Shown here in pieces: positions 22,401 to 32,915 of a stretch of 64,000 nucleotides of DNA. This DNA is from Symsagittifera roscoffensis (lineage: Eukaryota; Xenacoelomorpha; Acoela; Convolutidae). How positions within the stretch are numbered: the stretch's first letter is position 1; each line of letters begins with the position of its first letter. A program made the translations under genes and the position numbers. Location: contig NC_087070.1 of assembly GCF_963678635.1 (NCBI RefSeq), positions 55,344,617-55,408,616 on the forward strand. Direction: 5' to 3'. The notes beneath the pieces are model-generated. The model ran no database searches, was not told the origin of the DNA, and was given only the letters and a program-made list of their open reading frames with translations.

Positions 22401-25308
22401 GTGTGCTGCGTCTTTTCAAATGTTTTTCCAACGAAAATTTTAAATATAATTTGGAAACAGTCGATTCGACATAGGGTACCAAAAAAACTGGAGAAAGTCA
22501 TAATTACCGTTTTTATTTTGGGTGTTATCATAAAATTTTTCGGGCGAAATTCTTCCGAATCAGGCTGATTCAGAAACTGGGTGTTAGTTTCGATTGCTCA
22601 AAACTGTACAAAATCCATTGCTGACCTCTCAGTGAAAAAACATCTCGTTTTAATTTTTGTCGGGTTTCGGAAGGTGTAATTTTTTTTCGAGTTTTGGATT
22701 TACCAATCTTCATTATCATTCGATTGTCTTATATTTCACAAGCGAAGAGTATGCTGCGCCTTTTCAAATGTTTTTTCAACAAAAATTTTAAATATTTTTT
22801 TGGAAAAAGTCGATTCAAGCATAGTGTACCAAAAAAAACTGGAAAACGTCACATTTACCGTTGTTATTGTGGGTCTTATCTTTGAAAAATAAATTTTTTC
22901 GGGCGAAATTCTTCCGAATCAGGCTGATTCAGAAACTGGGTATTAGATTCGATTGCTCAAAACTGTACAAAATCCATTTCTGACCTCTCAGTGAAAAAAC
23001 ATTTCGTTTTAATTTTTGTCGGGTTTCGGAAGGTGTAACTGTTTTCTAGTTTTGGATTTACCAACTTTCAATATCAATCGATTGTCTTTAAATTCCCAGG
23101 TGAAGAGTGTGCTGCGCCTTTTTTTATTAGTTTTTTCAACGAAAATTTTAAATATAATTTGGAAACCGTCGGTTCGAGCATAGGGTATCAAAAAAAAATT
23201 GGAGATCGTCATAATTAACGTTTTTATTTTTGGGTCTTATCTTTGAAAAATAATGTTTTTCGCGCAGTACTTTTCCAAAGCAGGCTAATTCACAGTCTAG
23301 GTGTTAGTTTTGATTGCTTGAAAGTGTACAGAAATATTTTCTGACCTCTCATTGAAAAAGCGTCTTGTTTTAAATTTTGTCGGGTTTGAAAAGGTGAAAA
23401 TTTTGTTGTTTTTCGAATCTTGGGTTTTCCAATTTTCAATCTCAATCAATTGTCTTATATATCACACGAGAAGAGTGTGCTGCGTCTTTTTAAATGTTTT
23501 TTCAACGAAAATTTTAAATATTTGGAAACAGTCGATTCGACATAGGGTACCAAAAAACTAGAGAAAGTCATAATTACCGTTTTTGTTTTGAGTGTTATCA
23601 TTAAAAAATGAAATTTTTCGGGCGAAATTTTTCCGAATCAGGCTGATTCAGAAACTGGGTGTTAGTTTCGATTGTTCAAAACTGTACAAAATCCATTTCT
23701 GACCTCTCAGTGAAAAAACATCTCGTTTTAATTTTTGTCGGGTTTCGGAAGGTGTAACTTTTTTTTCGAGTTTTGGTTTTACCAATCTTCAATATCAATC
23801 GATTGTCTTATATTTCACAGGCGAAGTGTATGCTGCGCCTTTTCAAATGTTTTTTCAACAAAATTTTTAAATATTTTTTTTGTAAACAGTCGATTCGAGC
23901 ATAGTGTACCAAAAAAAAAACTGGAAAACGTCACATTTACCGTTGTTATTGTGGGTCTTATCTTTGAAAAATAAATTTTTTCGGGCAAAATTCTTCCGAA
24001 TCAGGCTGATTCAGAAACTGGGTATTAGATTCGATTGCTCAAAACTGTACAAAATCCATTTCTGACCTCTCAGTGAAAAAACATTTCGTTTTAATTTTTG
24101 TCGGCTTTCGGAAGGTGTAATTTTTTTCGAGTTTTGGATTTACCAACTTTCAATATCAATCGATTGTCTTTAAATTCCCAGGTGAAGAGTGTGCTGCGCC
24201 TTTTTTTATTAGTTTTTTCAACGAAAATTTTAAATATAATTTGGAAACCGTCGATTCGAGCATAGGGTATCAAAAAAAAATTGGAGAACGTCATAGTTAA
24301 CGTTTTTATTTTGGGTCTTATCTATGAAAAATAATGTTTTCCGCGCAGTATTTTTCCAAAGCAGGCTAATTCACAGTCTAGGTGTTAGTTTTGATTGCTT
24401 GAAAGTGTACAGAAACATTTTCTGACCTCTCATTGAAAAAGCGTCTTGTTTTAAATTTTGTCGGGTTTGAAAAGGTGAAAATTTTGTTGTTTTTCGAATC
24501 TTGGGTTTTCCAATTTTCAATCTCAATCAATTGTCTTATATATCACACGAGAAGAGTGTGCTGCGTCTTTTTAAATGTTTTTTCAACGAAAATTTTTCAA
24601 CGAAAACCAAAAAACTGGAGAAAGTCATAATTACCGTTTTTATTTTGGGTGTAATCATAAAGTTTTTCGGGCGAAATTCTTCCGAATCAGGCTGATTCAG
24701 AAACTGGGTGTTAGTTTCGATTGCTCAAAACTGTACAAAATCCATTGCTGACCTCTCAGTGAAAAAACATCTCGTTTTAATTTTTGTCGGGTTTCGGAAG
24801 GTGTAACTTTTTTTCGAGTTTTGGATTTACCAATCTTCATTATCAATCGATTGTCTTATATTCCACAGGCGAAGAGTTTGCTGCGCCTTTTCAAATGTTT
24901 TTTTTACGAAAATTCAAATATTTTTTAGAAACAGTCAATTCGAGCGTAGTGTACCAAAAAAACTGGAAAACGTAGTATTTACCGTTTATTTTTGGGTCTT
25001 ATCTTTAAAAAATAATGTCTTTTGGGCAAAATTCTTCCAAAGCAGATTAGTTTAGAGTCTGAGTGTTCATTTTGATCGCTCGAAACGGTACAAAAGCCTT
25101 TTCTGACCTCTTAGCGGAAAAACATCTCGTTTTATTTTTTGTCGGGTTTCGGAAGGTGTAAATTTTTTTATACCAACTTTCAATATCAATCGATTGTCTT
25201 TAAATTCCCAGGTGAAGAGTCTGCTGCGCCTTTTTTTATTAGTTTTTTCAACAAAAATTTTAAACATATTTTGGAACCAGTCGATTCGAGCATAGGGTAC
25301 CAAAAAAA
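19440..25308 (+). repeat. Satellite array, left block (monomers about 340-365 bp)
   Basis: About 16 to 17 monomers share landmarks in fixed order: GGAAACAGTCGATTCGAGCA, ACCAAAAAAACTGGA, GGGTCTTATCTTTG, GAAACTGTACAAAA, TTTCTGACCTCTCAGT, TTTTTGTCGGGTTTCGGAAG, and TCAATCGATTGTCTT. Two main variants occur: one with CCCAGGTGAAGAGTGTGCTGCGCC and one with TTCACAGGCGAAG. Between 23.0 and 24.3 kb a higher-order period of about 1081 bp (three monomers) is visible. The short reading frames inside recur only because the monomer recurs; I do not consider them genes. Confidence 0.9.
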
Positions 25309-26192
25309 TGTGCCGTTCTGACAGAGTGGCACAGCGCGACCTTCCGGCGGGACAGAAAAAAACGAATAGAGGCCTTAAAAACAAAAAAGTATTGCGAAGG
25401 AGGGTAGGAATATTATAGAATTTTTATTTTTAAAATTTCGATCGAAGAGTGAATATTTCTGAGAAAAAGAAAAAGAAGGCCATTTTGACTGGAAAGGACG
25501 AAAAAACAGAACAACGACAAATATTGTAGAAAACGGTCGCACAAGAGACAAGAAATACGAAGCCTCTTATCGTGGCAACAACACACGATATGACTCTTAG
25601 CAGTGGATATTAGTGGAGAAGGAAGCTTCAGTGGGGAAGGAATATTCCACGGAACCCTCCCGTGCCACAAATTGGGAGAGATAAGAACGTTATCTCAGGA
25701 AGATTACGGGAGCGGAGGCTTGGTCCCCCAGAGACTGTTGTATGTGAAGGGACTATATAAAACTGACTTTGTAGCTACTTGGATGTCATGAAACTTTGAA
25801 TTAACACTGGTATTATTTGATATTTTAGAATATGAGTAGCTAGAAAGAGGAAAGGGTCAATCCATCTCCAATGGATTTAATATAGAACTGTCACACAAAA
25901 ACATATTAAAATAGGTTGTTCGAGCCGTGTTTTTAATAGCAATCGCGTAGTCTGAGGATCCGAGACTCAGCTATAAGGTTGTTTTCGCATGTAAACGAAA
26001 GCTGATCAAATGTAGTTTGACTGATGGCCTAAAAATAGTAACTTTTTACTTAGCCCTAAACAGACCAGAAAATCAACTGGCAAGGTCGAGACGGTAAAAA
26101 ACGAGTAGAATTAGGGTAACTGACGCCTGCCAATCGTTAATAGGTACTTTTTCTACGCTCCGTCGGTGTGTAGTATTTGGGCGAATGTTACA
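25309..26192 (+). repeat. 5' LTR (884 bp)
   Basis: The LTR starts TGTGCCGTTCTG and ends GGGCGAATGTTACA. It matches the 3' LTR over its full length without indels, with about 44 substitutions by my count (about 5%). A TATA box lies at 25754-25762, so transcription probably starts near 25785. I see no canonical AATAAA between the TATA box and the LTR end. A 62-codon frame without ATG (25603-25791) is conserved in all three LTRs of the window only because the LTRs share descent. Confidence 0.95.
25754..25762 (+). promoter_or_regulatory. TATA box of the 5' LTR
   Basis: TATATAAAA lies in the middle of the LTR and is preserved in all three LTR copies (also at 49752-49760 and 54406-54414) despite 5% divergence around it. 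Confidence 0.7.
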
Positions 26193-26204
26193 TAGACGTT
26201 TTTA

Positions 26205-26221
26205 TGGCGCTCCTGGGTGGG
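26205..26221 (+). promoter_or_regulatory. Candidate primer-binding site
   Basis: TGGCGCTCCTGGGTGGG begins 12 bases after the LTR end. A TGG start is required for pairing with the CCA end of a tRNA. I could not assign the tRNA, and the 12-base gap is longer than usual, so this is tentative. Confidence 0.35.
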
Positions 26222-26270
26222 CCTGTTAGAGGCATGAGACCATCATGATCAGCAAGCGTTTCAGCGACGA

Positions 26271-26337
26271 ACCCTCCGCTCCGGGCGTATGCCCGAGTTA
26301 GAGGCCTTAATGACCGTTATTGTACTAGGGGGAAGGT
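26271..26337 (+). repeat. Leader module A, 67-nt span closed by ACCCTCC
   Basis: It opens with ACCCTCC and closes with GGAAGGT, which can pair with one mismatch. Inside is a CGGGC-GTAT-GCCCG hairpin. It shares CGAGTTA..CTTAAT with module D (26941). Only 4 bases separate it from the next module. Confidence 0.4.
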
Positions 26338-26341
26338 GCGT

Positions 26342-26408
26342 ACCCTCCGTCTAGTACTATTTAGCTTTTTAACTTAGTTAACACCGAAAATTCCGGGGGC
26401 CGGAGGGT
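26342..26408 (+). repeat. Leader module B, 67-nt span closed by ACCCTCCG/CGGAGGGT
   Basis: The terminal 8-mers are perfectly complementary. The distance from first to last base is 67, the same as in modules A, D and E. An alternative hairpin joins the end of module A (GTACTAG) to the start of this one (CTAGTAC), so the two could switch. Confidence 0.5.
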
Positions 26409-26714
26409 TAGGTGAGAAATCTAGAGCCCGCTTGTCCCGAGGTCCCAGGACCAAAAACAATTAAAGAGAAAGCGTAAAATCAAACAAAAATAGTGTATAA
26501 CCAAGAAAAAGCCAAAAACAAATTCATTTGAAAACAAAAAAGTACAAAAAACAGTAAAAAATCCAAAAAAGACCAAAAACAATAAAAAACATAAAGTGAC
26601 AGTTTGTATGTTATTTCCGGACGAGATGTGATCTGACCTTCCTATTTGTTGTTGTCTCAGATTGATCTATATCATTTCTGATAGAAAGATTGTGTGTTTT
26701 GGTGAATGGTTGGA

Positions 26715-26783
26715 TACCCTCCCTTGAGTGTAACTTGAGTATTTAAGCACGTTAATGGTGATTTTGCCGGTGACCGGAGGGTA
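26715..26783 (+). repeat. Leader module C, 69-nt span closed by TACCCTCC/GGAGGGTA
   Basis: The perfectly complementary 8-mer ends are offset by one base from the other modules. The inside is AT-rich with two CTTGAGT words. Confidence 0.45.
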
Positions 26784-26940
26784 GAGTGGCAAGCTGACAG
26801 ACGTGTTCCACACTCAACAGGGACATAGGGGCAACATCCACAACGACTGTTGGGTATCGTTGAAACATTTTTAGTATCGTTCGGGTACTATTTCATTAAA
26901 ACTTAAGTGGTGGGGGGCACGATTGGCGCGGTCCGATTGT

Positions 26941-27007
26941 ACCCTCCGTCGATCACAAGTTTCCGAGTTAAGGGTCTTAATTAGGGTATTTTTGTGCAAA
27001 GGAGGGG
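26941..27007 (+). repeat. Leader module D, 67-nt span closed by CCCTCC/GGAGGG
   Basis: It starts ACCCTCCG and ends GGAGGGG; the six central bases pair. An inner CACAA/TTGTG stem supports a hairpin. Its middle resembles module A. Confidence 0.4.
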
Positions 27008-27417
27008 ATAGTACTAGTCATTAACGACTACTAAGAGGTTATTATCCTTATTACATATTACTTATCTCCTAATTAGACACAAGAAACACCCAAATTTTGT
27101 CGAAAAATATCGATTTTCGACCAAACTGTAGACCCCCAAATTTTTGGATATCCGAGCTTTTCCGAACAGCAAAAAGCTTTTATATAGGGAGTAGCTACGT
27201 AGTTCGATCCCCCTAACTAAAGAAACGGCGTGAGAAAAGACTCAGTAAAAGTTGGAAAAAACCAAAAATTTTCGATCAAATTTTTGATAATTTTCTGAAA
27301 TTTGTCAATCTGTTTTGGGGATCGAGTTTTTGAGTTTTTAGAGTTAGAGCAATAAAATTTTTTTTGTTAGGAGCGTGCTAGCATAGCGTGCTCGGCTGCC
27401 AGAAAAATTCTTGAGTA

Positions 27418-27484
27418 ACCCTCCGATTAGCTCCGTGGATAGAGCTAACGACTTAAGAATTGGAAAAGGAAGGAATCGGAGGGT
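27418..27484 (+). ncRNA. Leader module E, 67-nt span with 11-bp closing stem and tRNA-like D arm
   Basis: ACCCTCCGATT (27418-27428) pairs perfectly with AATCGGAGGGT (27474-27484). Directly inside, AGCTC-CGTGGATA-GAGCT forms a 5-bp arm whose sequence strongly recalls the D arm of tRNAs. No convincing anticodon or T arm follows, so it is not a tRNA gene. It could be a tRNA-derived or tRNA-like piece of the leader. Confidence 0.5.
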
Positions 27485-27810
27485 CCAAATTTGATAGTTA
27501 TTGGCCAAATTTTTGTCTCCAATACAATTTTGGTGCGGTTTTTTGCATAATTCCAGTGCCGTTCAGGGCTACTACGCTCGTTTCAATTATTTTTAGGCAC
27601 TTTCAATAGGAATTGCGGAAAAAGTTTCTCAGAACCTATAAAGGTGGTGAAAAAAGGCCATTTGTACAAACACGTTTTTGGCAATTTCTCAAAGACTAGC
27701 CAACCAATCGGGATAATTTTGGTACCATAATTCGACGTTTTGGACCAATTTTCCGGACCGCAACCGTTTTTGGGTTGATAATCTCGGAAAAGGAAAATTT
27801 TTTAGAATTT

Positions 27811-27854
27811 GTTGGTTCGGGGGGTCCAAATTATAAGTAACCCTCCGAGCCAAC
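27811..27854 (+). ncRNA. 15-bp RNA hairpin in the leader
   Basis: GTTGGTTCGGGGGGT (27811-27825) can pair along its full length with ACCCTCCGAGCCAAC (27840-27854), counting two G-U pairs, around a 14-base loop. The 3' arm contains the ACCCTCCG word of the other modules. Confidence 0.55.
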
Positions 27855-28290
27855 CTAGTTTTAAGTCAGGTGGACCGCTTTTGGAGACTTTATCGCGGTA
27901 ACATAACCTTTTTTCTTGATTTTTGGGGAACCCTCCGAAGTAACCCTCCGGAGTCAGCTAAACCCCTTAGCAACCCTCCTTAGTGGAAAATTTCCACGAG
28001 ATCATCCAAAGAAGTTAAAACAGCCCCCCATAGAGAGTTTAGCTTGTTTTGACGCTTCCTGAAGTTAATTGAAGGCCCTTCCAAGTGAGGTTCAGAAATT
28101 TGAAAATTTTGGAGGTACCCTCCGAAGTAACCCTCCGGAGCATATTAAGCATCTTATTGACCCGCCTTAGTAAATTCTGGGGGACCCTCCGAAGTAACTT
28201 GGGTGGTAAGGTACCATCCGAAGTAACCCTCCGAGGTAGGCTAAGTGTCTTAACAACCCTCCGAAGTAACCCTCCGGAGTGTCTTAAACC
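27840..28290 (+). repeat. Array of CCCTCCG words
   Basis: ACCCTCCG or a close variant occurs about ten times in 450 bases, often as the double word CCCTCCGAAGTAACCCTCCG, and several times followed by GAG to make the palindrome CTCCGGAG. The reverse strand shows a frame with repeated RRV residues over this array, which simply mirrors the repeats. It may be a protein-binding array or an RNA structure. Confidence 0.6.
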
Positions 28291-28512
28291 TTCTAACAAC
28301 CTTCCTTGTTAGAAACTTGAGGAAACCTTCTGTGGCAATTTGGGAAACGGAATCTATCCATTTAATTAGGATCATATTAGGATATTAGGCGTGCTTATCA
28401 GGATCATAAGAGCCCATTTTGACCCGGAAATTCGTGATCAACTTTGGATTCTAGATTGGGTGTATCAGAAGTACCCGAACAAATTTTTTTTTAATTGTGA
28501 TTTTGGTTGTGT

Positions 28513-28660
28513 GGTTGCCTTGAGCTATTTAATAGGAAACTTCGGGCAATCCGGGAACAAATAAAAGAAGGCCTCGGTGAGTGCATTAGGCAAATACACA
28601 CTCACTTGAGAAGAAAAGTTGTTCCCTGCTATCGTGCACTTGGAGCGTTCCGGGTGTGGG
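28513..28660 (+). ncRNA. Structured RNA module, copy 1
   Basis: Three helices can be drawn. I: GGTTGCC (28513) with GGCAATC (28545). II: GGGAACAA (28553) with TTGTTCCC (28619), enclosing an inner GTGAGTG (28577)/CACTCAC (28599) hairpin. III: CTTGGA-GCGT-TCCGGG (28639-28654). The same three helices exist in copy 2, 185 bases further, with different sequence in helices II and III but preserved pairing. Confidence 0.65.
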
Positions 28661-28697
28661 GGAGCTTTTTCATAGACTTTAGAAATTTTCGGTCAGA

Positions 28698-28845
28698 GGT
28701 TGCCTTGAGCTACTTAGCAGGACAGCTCGGGCAATCGCAGGACACCTAAAAGAAGACCTCGGTGGGTGTATTAGGCAAATACACACTCACTTGAGAAGAC
28801 TGTGTCCTGGGCTTCGTTCTTTCGGATCGTTCCGATTGAGGGAAG
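28698..28845 (+). ncRNA. Structured RNA module, copy 2
   Basis: Helix I: GGTTGCC (28698) with GGCAATC (28730), extended by GAGCT/AGCTC. Helix II: AGGACAC (28739) with GTGTCCT (28802), enclosing GTGGGTGT (28762) with the complementary ACACTCAC strand ending at 28790. Helix III: TCGGA-TCGT-TCCGA (28822-28835). Helix II differs from copy 1 on both strands in a compensating way, which is direct evidence for selection on RNA structure. Confidence 0.65.
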
Positions 28846-29239
28846 TCTTTTTCTTTAAGACTAAGTGTTATTGATCTGTTTCTGAATCATCACTGCTTTT
28901 TACCAAAGATTGTTTGATTTTAACAAAGCAGTGACCTGATAAATTGTGTGGCGATAAATTGGTACTGAAGAGAGGTCGCTGTCACCTGCAGGATATTCTT
29001 ATCTAATTATCGGTTGTGTTTTTTGTGTTGATTATATCTTGTGAAAATTATATCAATACTGAGTAGGCCCTGTGTGTGTAACTTTAGCTGAGTCACTTAG
29101 ATTGTCATTCAGAAATCTAAGAGACATTCTTGATACTTACGAGATCGAAGAGGCAGCGTTAAGTAATTTAACTTGAACTTGTTTGCGGTACGTGTGCATC
29201 GCCATTAAATTATACGAATATTGTTTTTTGGCACAAAGC

Positions 29240-32050
29240 ATGCAGCGCAGGGACTCGTTAGGATCGACTACTAAGATTCCCAGGCTGAGCAAGGGAAGCA
29301 CGCGAAAATTTAAAACTAGGCGTAGCCAGTCCTCGTTTAGCAGCGCTTCCGACGTGTTTGCTGAAAACGAATCGACTAAAGGTCAACCTGATCTTTCAGT
29401 GAGCGAAATGAAACTAAGGAGCGAGAAAAACCTCGATGGCGATCAAGGGCGGAGCGCCGAGGCCGGAATAGCGAGCGAAACGCTTGCGGACCCCTTTGAC
29501 GAAGGAGAACGGACGCTTATTCAACCCGACTTTGAGCCGAGCGAGGAACTCGAGCGGGAGGAAGTTGAGAGGACGGAGGAGACCTCGGAGCGTTCCGAGG
29601 TCGAGCCGCAAGAGGAAGTGTTATTCAGGGGAATGTCCAAATCGGATACCAAGAGTCTTAGGTGGAGGAGAGAAAATTCACATTCAGCTAATACCCACTC
29701 ATCTCTGGCCAAGCAGAGCAACAACGCGATGATGTCGAGTATAAGCCCGAGTGAAGAACAACCGGGTTCGAAGGCCAAGAAGAGTTGGAAGTCTTTGTAC
29801 GATGAGCGCATGGCGTCACTACGAACTGAAGGTTTATCTTCCAGTTATGACTACCCGGAGATAACCCATCCGGATGTGAACTTCACACCGTGCCCAAGGA
29901 ACGACATGAACAGGAAGGCATCGTCCGCCTCGCCGACCAGGCCCATGTCAGATGGGATAACGATGGGAGCGTCATAAACGTTCGACAGATTGATGACGTC
30001 GATGAGCAAGCAAAAAGGCGGTGCGTCATCAAGCACCAGGCTGCAGCCGCAGTTGACCTCATCTTCTTTGGGACTAACCCCGTCATTTGGGGCCAATGGC
30101 GACAAGAGTGACATGTTCGCTGGCGTAATGAATGGTCTGGATGAACTGAGACGGGACATGACTAAGAGAATAGATCAGTTTGACGAGAGAGCTCAACAGG
30201 TTCGAGAGAATCTGAGAGATGAACTAACGCACGCGAAGTCGCAGGCGAGGGTTGATCAGGCTCAATTGATTCGCAACACCGATCAATGCCTGGCGGAGAG
30301 CCTGGCACAGGCAAACAAGGAGTCACAGGAAAGAGAGGCTAAGATGACGAGAGATATCGAGCGATTGTTGAACGATCATGATAGTACCTACGCCCACACG
30401 ATGACTAGCCTGAAGAAAAGGTTAGATGCCAAGTCTGACTTAATGATGCGGAAGCTTGACGCGATCCTGAATGGGAGCAATTGGCAGGAGTGTTCCAACC
30501 CAAGGGAGCGCTCACGCCATGCGAATGATGGAGATGGTACGGGCAGCAATGCCAGAGCCCAGCAAAGCTCGAGAACGAACTACGAACCTAGGAACAAGGA
30601 GCGGCCAAGGGCAGCCCCGTCGAGGCCTGGCTGGACGAATCCAGTCCCGCCGGAGGCAGATGCTACCCCGGAGACAAGGTTGCCAACTGTGCCACAAGTC
30701 AGTTCAGTACCAGATCTGACTACAGTCTCACAGGACACAACGATGTATGCCTCGATGTTTGAGCCTCTGAACAGATCTCTCGAAACATTCATCACCAAAC
30801 TCTCGAAGTCAACCGAGAGAGGAGAGAGGTCAAGAAGGACACTGAAAAAGCCGAAGTCATACAAAGACGAGTCAGACGGCTGCATTGATACTTGGATAGA
30901 GGTGATGAAGTTACACTTTGAGGAAGAGAGTCTCTCCAAGAAACAAGAATGCAGCGCGCTAACGAGCAACCTGGAGGGTACTGCACTAAATTGTGTAATG
31001 GCGAAAAGAGCCAATGAGAGAGACAGCGCTCGCAAGATATTCGACATCCTGCTGAATCGTTTCGGCTCTGGAGTTTAAGGGCACCAGGCTATGGTGAAGT
31101 TCGAAAAGAGGCGTCAAAGAGATGACGAATCCATAGACAAATTTTTGGACGACCTTGAATTGCTTAGGAGGAGAAGCAATCCCGATGAGAGAATATCGGA
31201 GCAAAACTTGGCGATTGCTTCGAAGTTTATGGACGGAGTAAAGAGTGAGGAGTTGAAGACGATGTTGGCCACACACTTCACCCTGTCACTTGACCAGGTA
31301 CCCACGCCCGATGATTTGCGTATGAAGTCACGCGAGTATTTGCTCATAAAACCGAGGGCGCAAAACCGTTACAGCAATTATGGTAACTATAGCGGGACAA
31401 ACACTGGTGCGAACTCCAGTTGGTACAAACCTCGCGATGACATGGATAAGAGGAGGTCGTGTGCGAATTGTGGTTCGATGGACCATCACGTTTCCGCGTG
31501 TTCTGCATACAAACAGAATATGAAGGCAATAGGCTACTTTCTCGAGGACGTCGACGCGACCGACGAGGATCACGAAGAGTAAGTCGGAGGGCTTATCATG
31601 AATTATGGTCCGAGGTGTTTCTTTTGTAATTTTCAGGGACACTTCAAGTCGGATTGTACTCAATTTTGGGATGCAGTGGCGGACGCGAAAAATCCCCTCC
31701 ACGAAGAGGCGCTTTCGGGTGTCAAGGCCAGTCGAGCACGTCTGATGAACGAGGCCGAGTCTCGGAGAAAGGAAACGACACCGAGCACCTTTACGACTAA
31801 GAAGGTAAAGACACTGCCTGACGACGTGGTAGCCTCGAACCTGGAGGCAGAGTCGGCTAGCCCACTCAAGGTTGATTACGGTCTGGCGGCAAGGACAGCG
31901 TTGCAGAATGTCAAACAGGAGCTAGCCACGAAAGAAGTGGAGCAATGGGTAAGGTCGGAGCTGGAGAGCACGGATCTTCGGGAAAATTTTAATATTCTGG
32001 GTAAAACGACGAAAATAGAAGACAAAGAGGAACCCAGGAAGCAGGGATAA
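29240..32050 (+). pseudogene. gag: gag (capsid and nucleocapsid), with three in-frame stops
   Basis: I start at the ATG at 29240 (MQRRDSLG), since the frame upstream begins without ATG. The frame stays the same to TAA 32048, about 936 codons, broken by TAA at 29975, 31076 and 31580; each could come from CAA by one C-to-T change. The N-terminal part is acidic and serine-rich. From about 30100 it is helical and probably coiled-coil (LDELRRDMTKRIDQFDERAQ). The capsid-like part is 30850-31340 (DTWIEVMKLHFEEE, then KFEKRRQRDDESIDKFLDDL). Two CCHC zinc knuckles follow, CANCGSMDHHVSAC (31460-31501) and CFFCNFQGHFKSDC (31616-31657), which would package element RNA. Confidence 0.85.
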
Positions 32051-32081
32051 AACTGAACGTTAATCCGGGAGAACTTTCGGC

Positions 32082-32915
32082 ATGACGAAGGAGGGGACGA
32101 AAATAATGTCCTTTATCTCAGTCGCAGGGCACCAGGTGGTCAAGAACTTGAGTGAACCATCCGAGATTACACTAGTCCACCTGGACATCTATGCCGACTA
32201 CCTGAAGGAGAAAGATCCCAAACTGGACTCCAGGGCAGTGCGAGCGCTGCTCACAACAGGAGGTCCGAGGCTGATGAAAGTGAATGGACATTATATCGAT
32301 GTCCATGGCCCTTACCCGATTCTAATGAATGTGGATGGCATCAATATCTACACAAAAGCTTACATAACTGATGCGAACGATCAGATTGGCCGGATATACA
32401 TTGGTCAAGAGGAGCTGAAGGTTAGACGAATCGGACACAACGCGATGCTCGAACAAGACGCGGTGCACATAGGTTGCGAGGCCGATCTGGCCGCACACGT
32501 GCTGGACGTGCAGGGCAGACAACTTTCAGTAAAGGGACTGCTAGACACGGGAGCAGTGGTTAGTGTCATGCCAGTCAAAACTTGGACCGACATGGGTTTC
32601 GAGAGGTCGGATCCCATACCGACAAACATCAGGTTGGCAGCTGCCAATCAGGGAGCGATCTATGTGACTGGACGAACCCCGATCATTTCACTGCAGCTCG
32701 GAGGAAGACATCTTTGGATGAGCTTCCTAGTAGTGGAGAATTTGGACGAATCCGATCAGTTCATCTTAGGAAGGGAATTCGTGCGCAACTTTGATGTCAC
32801 GATCGATCTCAATGACGGGTTGATTAGGATCAAGGATCCTGAGAAAAAGTATGAAAAGAGACCCCTAAATAAGATCTTAAGTACCCAGGCCAAGGTGCCA
32901 ATTTTTCTGGATTGA
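32082..32915 (+). pseudogene. Retroelement aspartic protease
   Basis: The 277-codon frame has the active-site motif LLDTGAVVSVMP at residues 153-164 (Asp at 32544) and the late ILGREFVRNF motif near 32765 that is typical of retropepsins. The 150 residues before the active site are unassigned and may be linker. The frame continues past TGA 32913 into the RT part, so the protease was part of a polyprotein. It would cut Gag and Pol during particle maturation. Confidence 0.85.

Larger units (their letters stand above)
26222..29239 (+). promoter_or_regulatory. Structured, non-coding 3-kb leader
   Basis: No credible gene lies between the candidate primer-binding site and gag. The leader is dense in inverted repeats: five spans bounded by ACCCTCC and GGAGGGT, a 15-bp hairpin at 27811-27854, an array of CCCTCCG words at 27840-28290, a pair of covarying RNA modules at 28513-28845, and a 10-bp stem (28890-28899 with 28925-28934). 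Such leaders in retroelements usually hold packaging, dimerisation and translation signals. Which of these applies here is unknown. The stretch 27010-27400 shows nothing that I can name. Confidence 0.6.

Noticed and set aside
19635-25321. Many short reading frames in the satellite, some with repeated cysteines
   Set aside because: They recur once per monomer, in several frames and on both strands, with constant indel breakage. They reflect repetition, not selection for protein.
25603-25791. A 62-codon open frame in the LTR, present in all three LTR copies
   Set aside because: It has no ATG and no codon pattern. Its conservation follows from common descent of the LTRs.
27418-27484. A functional tRNA gene
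   Set aside because: Only the acceptor-like stem and the D arm fit. Anticodon and T arms are missing.
28039-28299. Reverse-strand frame with repeated arginine-valine words
   Set aside because: It is the translation of the CCCTCCG array in one of its frames, with no other sign of a gene.
28513-28845. A self-cleaving ribozyme in the twin RNA modules
   Set aside because: I looked for hammerhead core words (CTGATGA..GAAA) and saw none. The helices do not match a ribozyme fold that I know.
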